This document shows positions 4,797 to 8,218 of a DNA stretch of 8,218 bases, piece by piece (within the stretch, counting starts at the first letter, position 1; each line of letters opens with the position of its first letter). The notes under the pieces are model-generated. The model saw only the letters and a program-made list of their open reading frames with translations. It was not told the DNA's origin and ran no database searches. The translations under genes were made by a program, and so were the position numbers. The stretch comes from JAZDLX01 sp964538455 (lineage in GTDB: Bacteria; Electryoneota; Electryoneia; Electryoneales; Electryoneaceae): positions 1-8,218 of the forward strand of contig CAZIDZ010000071.1 of NCBI GenBank assembly GCA_964538455.1. Direction: 5' to 3'.

Positions 4797-5419
4797 GGAC
4801 GCTCCTGTGGACGAGCGGCCACGCCGGCCGGTTCATACCCGAGCGAACGCAGGGCATAGGCGAGCGCGGTATTGATCAAGCCGGTCAGATCGCGCCGATC
4901 GGTTATGGCCGTTTCGACTACACTCATTCCGCCGAGGATGTATCGCGCCGCCATGTTGGGATCCTCAGCTACAAACACGCCTTCATCGACTCCCTGCCGG
5001 ATGATGTTTTCCACAATCGGCGCCAGACGCGGCATGACCCGTTCGGCCATGCGGTTATGAACCTCGCGGTTTTCCGGGCGATGGTAGATCTCGGCGAGCT
5101 CGCGGCGAGAGCTGCCCTGGACCTGCTCAAGGAATATCCCAAACAGGGCGTGCAGCCGGTCGGCCGCTCCCATATCGGCCTCGCGATCCAACCGTTCGAT
5201 CAGATCCATGATTCCATCGATCATCTGATCGACCAGCGCGTTGATAACGTCGAATTTCGTGTCGAAGTAGAGGTAAAACGTCCCCTGGGCCACCCCCGCG
5301 GTTTTGACGATGTCGCTGACGGTGGAGCCGTCGACGCCTTTGCCGGCGAAGACCTTTCCCGCCGCCGCGATCAGGTCATTTCGCCGCTGTTCAGGGTCTT
5401 TTCTACGCTTTGCAGGCAA
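4793..5419 (-). CDS. TetR/AcrR-family repressor, first gene of ABC exporter operon
   Basis: A 208-aa transcription factor. The N-terminal helix-turn-helix domain covers about residues 11-57, with the recognition part TVSDIVKTAGVAQGTFYLYF (33-52) close to the family consensus. The remaining residues form the helical ligand-binding and dimerisation domain. The start is a TTG codon at 5419, supported by AAGGGG at 5426-5431 with a 6-bp spacer and by the homologous N-terminus (basic MPAKRRKDPEQRRNDLIAAA). It is first in a minus-strand operon with the ABC ATPase (4-bp overlap) and permease. A perfect 21-bp palindrome lies 13 bp upstream of the start and overlaps the promoter, so autorepression, relieved by a ligand that is perhaps the exporter's substrate, is strongly suggested. 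TTG start and overlap would keep levels low. Confidence 0.94.
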   Translation of the reverse strand: MPAKRRKDPEQRRNDLIAAAGKVFAGKGVDGSTVSDIVKTAGVAQGTFYLYFDTKFDVINALVDQMIDGIMDLIERLDREADMGAADRLHALFGIFLEQVQGSSRRELAEIYHRPENREVHNRMAERVMPRLAPIVENIIRQGVDEGVFVAEDPNMAARYILGGMSVVETAITDRRDLTGLINTALAYALRSLGYEPAGVAARPQERP

Positions 5420-5431
5420 CGCTTTCCCCTT

Positions 5432-5452
5432 ACTGACTGACTGTCAGTCAGT
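5432..5452. promoter_or_regulatory. perfect 21-bp palindrome, likely TetR operator
   Basis: The arm ACTGACTGAC (5432-5441) is mirrored exactly by GTCAGTCAGT (5443-5452) around one central base (5442). It overlaps the last three bases of the -10 box and covers the expected transcription start of the TetR-ABC operon, and it abuts the TetR Shine-Dalgarno. The size and symmetry suit a TetR dimer or pair of dimers. Each arm also contains tandem CTGA repeats. Confidence 0.88.
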
Positions 5453-5478
5453 TTAATCAAACTCGCGGGCTGTGTCAA
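5450..5478 (-). promoter_or_regulatory. sigma-70-type promoter of TetR-ABC operon
   Basis: On the minus strand, a perfect -35 TTGACA (5478-5473), a 17-bp spacer and -10 TAAACT (5455-5450; 4 of 6 to consensus). The predicted start is near 5443, about 24 nt before the TTG codon. The operator overlaps the -10, a standard repression layout. The promoter lies in the 83-bp gap after the methyltransferase gene. Confidence 0.8.
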
Positions 5479-5502
5479 TATCGCGGAGAGCGGGGAGAGC
5501 CG

Positions 5503-6171
5503 CTACCCGGAGGTTGCTTTCACGGCTACGGCGTTGAGGCCGATCAGGTTCGTTATCACCGTGCCCTCGCCGAAGGGGCTCGCGGCAAACAGCGCCTCCA
5601 CCTCTTTGCGAGTGTACGCGGCGTTCATCGAGCTACGCATGCCGGGAAGGATCTCTTTCGGCTTCGTGACGCTGAACAGGAACCAGCGCATCGGCAGCGA
5701 GGTGTCGCGGCGGAGGTCATGAAGCAGCACCCGTCCGCCCGGCTTCAGCACACGCCAGATCTCCGCCAGCGTCTCCACCGGATGCTCCCACTCGTGCAGC
5801 GAGTTCGAGGAGACGACGCAATCGAAACGGCCGTCCTCAAAGGGGAGCGAATCGCCCATCCCCAATTTGAGCTCGAACCGGTCGCTGAGGCCGTACTCGG
5901 CGGCATTCCGCTTGGCAACCTCGATCATCGCCGGACTGATGTCGAGGCCGACGAGCGTCGTGCCCTCGAAGCGTTTCAGCAACTCCAGCCCGAGGTATCC
6001 GGGTCCCGGGCCGATTTCGAGGAACTCGCCGTGGCCAACGGCGTTGGTGAGGAAGAACTTGAGCTCCATCCAGCCCTTGTCACGCAACCTCCGTTGCATC
6101 TGGTCAAAGACCTGAACGTCGTAGTTGTCCTGGATACCTTCCGTGGTTTCGATAACACGTTGACGTACCAT
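5503..6171 (-). CDS. class I SAM-dependent methyltransferase
   Basis: A 222-aa enzyme with a Rossmann-type methyltransferase fold. It shows motif I FLEIGPGPGYLGLEL (about residues 50-64), motif II GLDISPAMIEVAKRN with the ribose-binding acidic residue, PFEDGRFDCVVSSNSLHEW (motif IV region) and VLKPGGRVLLHDLRRD (motif VI region), all typical of the Methyltransf_11/25 groups. The target is unknown: a small molecule or lipid is more likely than DNA, as no base-flipping NPPY motif or target-recognition domain is seen. I prefer ATG 6171, preceded by a G-rich stretch (GGTGGGGGG, 3 bases away), over the in-frame GTG at 6192, which would add 7 residues; the case is not closed. It lies 83 bp upstream of the TetR gene on the same strand with no terminator between, so read-through into the exporter operon is possible. 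Confidence 0.88.
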   Translation of the reverse strand: MVRQRVIETTEGIQDNYDVQVFDQMQRRLRDKGWMELKFFLTNAVGHGEFLEIGPGPGYLGLELLKRFEGTTLVGLDISPAMIEVAKRNAAEYGLSDRFELKLGMGDSLPFEDGRFDCVVSSNSLHEWEHPVETLAEIWRVLKPGGRVLLHDLRRDTSLPMRWFLFSVTKPKEILPGMRSSMNAAYTRKEVEALFAASPFGEGTVITNLIGLNAVAVKATSG

Positions 6172-6285
6172 ATTCCCCCCACCGTTCTGCACCTGCTCCG
6201 GCGCGATATGCCACCGCAGTTTTTCGGAACGTACAACCCCTGGGCGGTCGGCGCACGGTCAACGCGTACGACAAAGAATCTGAGT

Positions 6286-6310
6286 AAAACAGCCCCGATT
6301 ACCGGGGCTG
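6286..6310 (-). terminator. intrinsic terminator of the DinB-fold gene
   Basis: On the minus strand, a perfect 8-bp stem CAGCCCCG (6310-6303) with CGGGGCTG (6297-6290), loop GTAAT, followed at once by TTTT (6289-6286). It lies 59 bp past the DinB-fold gene stop and before the methyltransferase start, so the two genes are separate transcription units. Confidence 0.85.
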
Positions 6311-6369
6311 GCTGGTCCGGAAGCTCACCGCTCGCTCAGGTTCGCGCGGCGACCCGGAGACAAGGATCG

Positions 6370-6870
6370 TCAGGCTGGTTGCTGAGCCTCCGGCTCCGTG
6401 TAGGGCTGCGGCGGCACCTTGCCGAGCAGACGGGCATACACCGTCAGCGCTCCACGGTGATGAGCCGTGTGGTCGACGCAGGCGGAAATCGCCTCGAGCT
6501 TCGGCACCGGTCCGAGGATCGGATTGTCCGGCAGGGGTGCCATCAGTTCCTCCTCCGACAGCTTCCCCCACAGTCTGATCGATCGGTCGAACTCGGCTTT
6601 CATGTTCGCCCGCTCCTCGTCAAGCGACGACGCCTTTTGTGTTTCCCGCTCGTCCCCCTCGAAGTCCATGTTGAATCCGGCGTCGGTGAGTATCGCGTCG
6701 GTGAACCACTTGACCGTCCGCCAGGTGTGGCGGAATACCTGCGCGGCGGTTCTCATTTCCGGGCTGGGCCGAAATCCTGAATCAGGATTTGACAATACAG
6801 ACGTCGCGTTCAGGAAATACCGCATTTGCTCGTCAAGCATACGAGCTGCTTTGTTGCCTTTGACGCTCAT
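6370..6870 (-). CDS. DinB-fold (DinB/YfiT-like) putative metal-dependent protein
   Basis: A 166-aa protein of the DinB/YfiT four-helix superfamily. Seen here: the C-terminal motif VDHTAHHRGALTVYARLLGK (residues 132-151), with His134 and His138, and His48 in QVFRHTW. Together they form the three-histidine metal site typical of the fold. The length is normal. Relatives include bacillithiol- or mycothiol-dependent transferases and uncharacterised stress proteins; nothing here picks the thiol cofactor or the substrate. The ATG at 6870 follows GAGAGAAAG directly upstream as a modest ribosome site. The gene has its own terminator (6286-6310) and a possible promoter and palindrome upstream (6916-6944). 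It is divergent from the membrane protein gene at 7116, across 245 bp. Its role next to a methyltransferase and exporter could be detoxification, but this is inference from neighbours only. The similar name dinB of DNA polymerase IV is unrelated. Confidence 0.88.
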   Translation of the reverse strand: MSVKGNKAARMLDEQMRYFLNATSVLSNPDSGFRPSPEMRTAAQVFRHTWRTVKWFTDAILTDAGFNMDFEGDERETQKASSLDEERANMKAEFDRSIRLWGKLSEEELMAPLPDNPILGPVPKLEAISACVDHTAHHRGALTVYARLLGKVPPQPYTEPEAQQPA

Positions 6871-7115
6871 CTTTCTCTCGAATAATGATGTTATCCCGGC
6901 ATCTGACCAAGCCGGAAAGTAAAACTGAACGAATGTTCAATCAAGCGGTTTTTGTCATTCGCTCTTTCATCCTTTGCCAGGAGGTCTCCAGGTGTCACCC
7001 CTTTCCAAATGTGATAGAAATTACCATCTTTGATAGACATTTCTACCAGCCACTGCGGTTGGAAGAAATATCGGGGTCAACTCCACTTGAAATTCAACGA
7101 CCTTTCGAGTGATCC
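6871..7115. other. divergent intergenic region of 245 bp
   Basis: It separates the DinB-fold gene (minus) and the membrane protein gene (plus). Besides the palindrome at 6926-6939, it has a repeated GATAGA at 7013-7018 and 7032-7037 (19-bp step) within a segment bounded by AAATGT and ACATTT. This may be a regulator site for the plus-strand gene. I found no convincing plus-strand -35/-10 pair and no structured RNA. Confidence 0.4.
6916..6944 (-). promoter_or_regulatory. possible promoter of the DinB-fold gene with a palindrome in its spacer
   Basis: On the minus strand, TTGATT (6944-6939), 17 bp, then TACTTT (6921-6916), a fair -35 and a weak -10. The spacer contains TGAAC-GAAT-GTTCA (6926-6939 on the plus strand), 5-bp arms that look like a half-site pair for a dimeric repressor of TetR or similar type. 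The position between the boxes would suit repression. The regulator is unknown; the TetR protein in this window has a different palindrome at its own promoter. Confidence 0.5.
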
Positions 7116-7955
7116 ATGAAGGCAAGTACGCAACGTTTTTCCGGACTGATCGCCTTTTTCGTAGTCCTGTTGATGATGCCCCTCGGACACGCCCTGATGA
7201 TCCTGATGGAACATGTTTTCGGCGAGCACTATCAGTTTACCAGCGCCTTTCTGCTCGGCCTGCTCGGCGTCGTTCTCGTCTATCTCGGAGCTCGTTCCGG
7301 CCGCGAAGTGCAGGGAACCTGGTTCGGTTTTTTCGGCGGCATCCTCGTCTGGACCGGTTGGGTCGAGTTCTCCTATGTCTATTTTGCAAGCCATCTCGGT
7401 GTCGATCCGTTGATGAAAAACGGGGCGGTGGCGACAAAACCGGAATACCTGGTACTGGCCTCATCGGCGGGCCTGCTCGCAACCACTCTCCTTTACTTTC
7501 TGTTCAACGGGCGGACGAGATGCAACTTCTTTACCTGGTTGCAACGTCACCTGAAGCTGCGACTTCGCGAAGTCCGCGATAATGCCGAACGCAATTACTC
7601 GATCATCACCTTCATGGAAACCACCTATGTGCTCTGGTTTTTCTACGTTCTTCTGCTGCTGGTGTACGACGAGCGGATTCTCGGCGACCACCACCCCGTG
7701 ACCTACATCGTCCTGGCAGGCTCTCTGGTCTGGTCTCTGTACCTGATGACTCAGTTGGTGAAACACCGTCAAATTGCACCGGCGGTACGGTACGCGATTC
7801 CGACGGTGGTCATCTTCTGGAATGCCGTGGAGATCCTGGGCCGGTGGGGATTTTACAGGGAAATCTGGATCGAACCATTGCACCACATCGTCGAAATGAT
7901 CCTGATCCTCCTCGCATTCCTGGCGGCGGGCATGCTGGCGAAACGAGTCCGTTAA
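7116..7955 (+). CDS. polytopic membrane protein of unknown function, about 8 helices
   Basis: A 279-aa inner-membrane protein with no family I can name. Hydrophobic segments lie at about residues 10-31, 43-58, 69-91, 110-130, 163-184, 194-213, 223-241 and 255-275. The short basic N-terminus has no cleavable signal. Several polar residues sit in or beside helices: Glu32-His33, Glu84 in VWTGWVEFSYVYFA, Glu168 in TFMETTYVLWFF, Glu239 in WNAVEILGRWG, and His256-His257 with Glu260. Such buried Glu/His pairs could bind a metal, a haem or protons, so a transport or redox role is conceivable, but this is speculation. A cytoplasm-like basic loop (about 132-160, RTRCNFFTWLQRHLKLRLRE) follows helix 4. 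The ATG at 7116 starts just before the first helix and has only a weak ribosome site (GAGTGA). Codons are G/C-rich like the core genes. It stands alone, divergent from the DinB-fold gene. Confidence 0.85.
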   Translation: MKASTQRFSGLIAFFVVLLMMPLGHALMILMEHVFGEHYQFTSAFLLGLLGVVLVYLGARSGREVQGTWFGFFGGILVWTGWVEFSYVYFASHLGVDPLMKNGAVATKPEYLVLASSAGLLATTLLYFLFNGRTRCNFFTWLQRHLKLRLREVRDNAERNYSIITFMETTYVLWFFYVLLLLVYDERILGDHHPVTYIVLAGSLVWSLYLMTQLVKHRQIAPAVRYAIPTVVIFWNAVEILGRWGFYREIWIEPLHHIVEMILILLAFLAAGMLAKRVR

Positions 7956-8161
7956 GAAAGCCGTTTATGGGGATCCTCCACTGAGGCAAGACAATTCTGA
8001 TCTTTCGGGATCGGGTGCATCGCAGGTCTAACGCGAAGTCCGTCTCGAAGCATCTGAATCACAGGACTACGTAGAGAGGCCGCAATCCACTGCGAGATTG
8101 CTTCGGCCCAAAGCGTCGGGACCTCACAGTAACAAAATCTCACCGGAGAAACATCCCAGGG
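7956..8161. other. 206-bp interval after the membrane protein gene
   Basis: No credible gene, terminator with a T-run or RNA is seen. A minus-strand open frame of about 63 codons here has no ribosome site, no domain and no start that stands out, so I leave it out. Its right end carries a degenerate REP. Confidence 0.4.
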
Positions 8162-8165
8162 CTAC
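8142..8165 (-). repeat. degenerate REP R11 (GTAG foot)
   Basis: It matches R5 (809-832) at 20 of 24 positions, including the whole GGGCTAC end, but changes in both arms spoil most of the stem. It shows that the GTAG repeat family extends outside the RAYT zone into ordinary chromosome about 7.3 kb away. Confidence 0.6.
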
Positions 8166-8218
8166 GCGGATTTCCGGATCACGCAGAAGAGACTGGAACC
8201 ATCCACCTCCTCGATGTG
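8162..8218 (-). CDS. probable 3' end of an unknown gene entering from the right edge
   Basis: The minus-strand frame from 8218 reads HIEEVDGSSLFCVIRKSA and stops at TAG (8164-8162). Fourteen of its 18 codons end in G or C, as in the core genes nearby, which supports a real coding end. Eighteen residues cannot name a family. The stop codon TAG is formed by the GTAG foot of the degenerate REP R11, so the repeat may have set this C-terminus. Confidence 0.4.
   Translation of the reverse strand, partial: HIEEVDGSSLFCVIRKSA

Noticed and set aside
5719..6780. Plus-strand frame of 353 codons across the methyltransferase and DinB-fold genes
   Set aside because: It runs through two well-supported minus-strand genes and a terminator, and has no domain or ribosome site.
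7952..8143. Minus-strand 63-codon frame
   Set aside because: No ribosome site, no recognisable domain, and it begins in a degenerate REP.

Overview
The window looks like a scaffold from a Gram-negative, probably metagenome-derived bacterium with a GC-rich core genome. The evidence is indirect: GC-rich, G/C-ending codons in the right half, a BcrA/BcrB-like ABC pair under a TetR regulator, a DinB-fold protein, and many REP-type palindromes. No rRNA, tRNA or phylogenetic marker is present, so I do not name a phylum. A 100-N assembly gap (2793-2892) splits the window.

Left part (1-3095) is an accessory, repeat-rich zone. It holds two REP-associated tyrosine transposases (RAYTs, single-domain HUH/Y1 nucleases), each with its own palindrome family nearby. 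RAYT-1 (149-658) sits among palindromes with a GTAG foot, set as inverted pairs at 33-56/117-140 and 744-767/809-832. RAYT-2 (2173-2709) is enclosed by a 57-bp imperfect inverted repeat (2066-2122 and 2731-2787) with a GTGG foot. Between them lie two AT-rich genes that I do not recognise (863-1132, 89 aa; 1423-2055, 210 aa). Both have near-ideal Shine-Dalgarno sequences, and both have a GTAG palindrome 30-92 bp upstream of the start. One counted 60-base line in the second gene (1801-1860) is 16/60 GC, against 42/60 for a line in the ABC ATPase gene (4081-4140), so this stretch is probably foreign. After RAYT-2 come the gap and a cluster of further REP fragments and hairpins (2893-3075).

Right part (3097-8218) is ordinary chromosome. 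On the minus strand, in transcription order, are a DinB-fold protein (6870-6370) closed by a clear intrinsic terminator, a class I SAM methyltransferase (6171-5503), and a tightly coupled operon of TetR regulator, ABC ATPase and ABC-2 permease (5419-3097). The operon has 4-bp and near-zero gene junctions. Its promoter (TTGACA, 17 bp, TAAACT) is overlapped by a perfect 21-bp palindrome, so TetR very likely represses its own exporter operon. Divergent from the DinB gene, on the plus strand, is an unrecognised membrane protein with about eight predicted helices (7116-7955). The right edge holds a degenerate REP and what appears to be the 3' end of another minus-strand gene.

I see no CRISPR array, tRNA, rRNA, integrase, phage gene or toxin-antitoxin pair. 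The most distinctive biology is the side-by-side presence of two RAYT/REP systems with different foot tetranucleotides around an AT-rich cargo-like segment.
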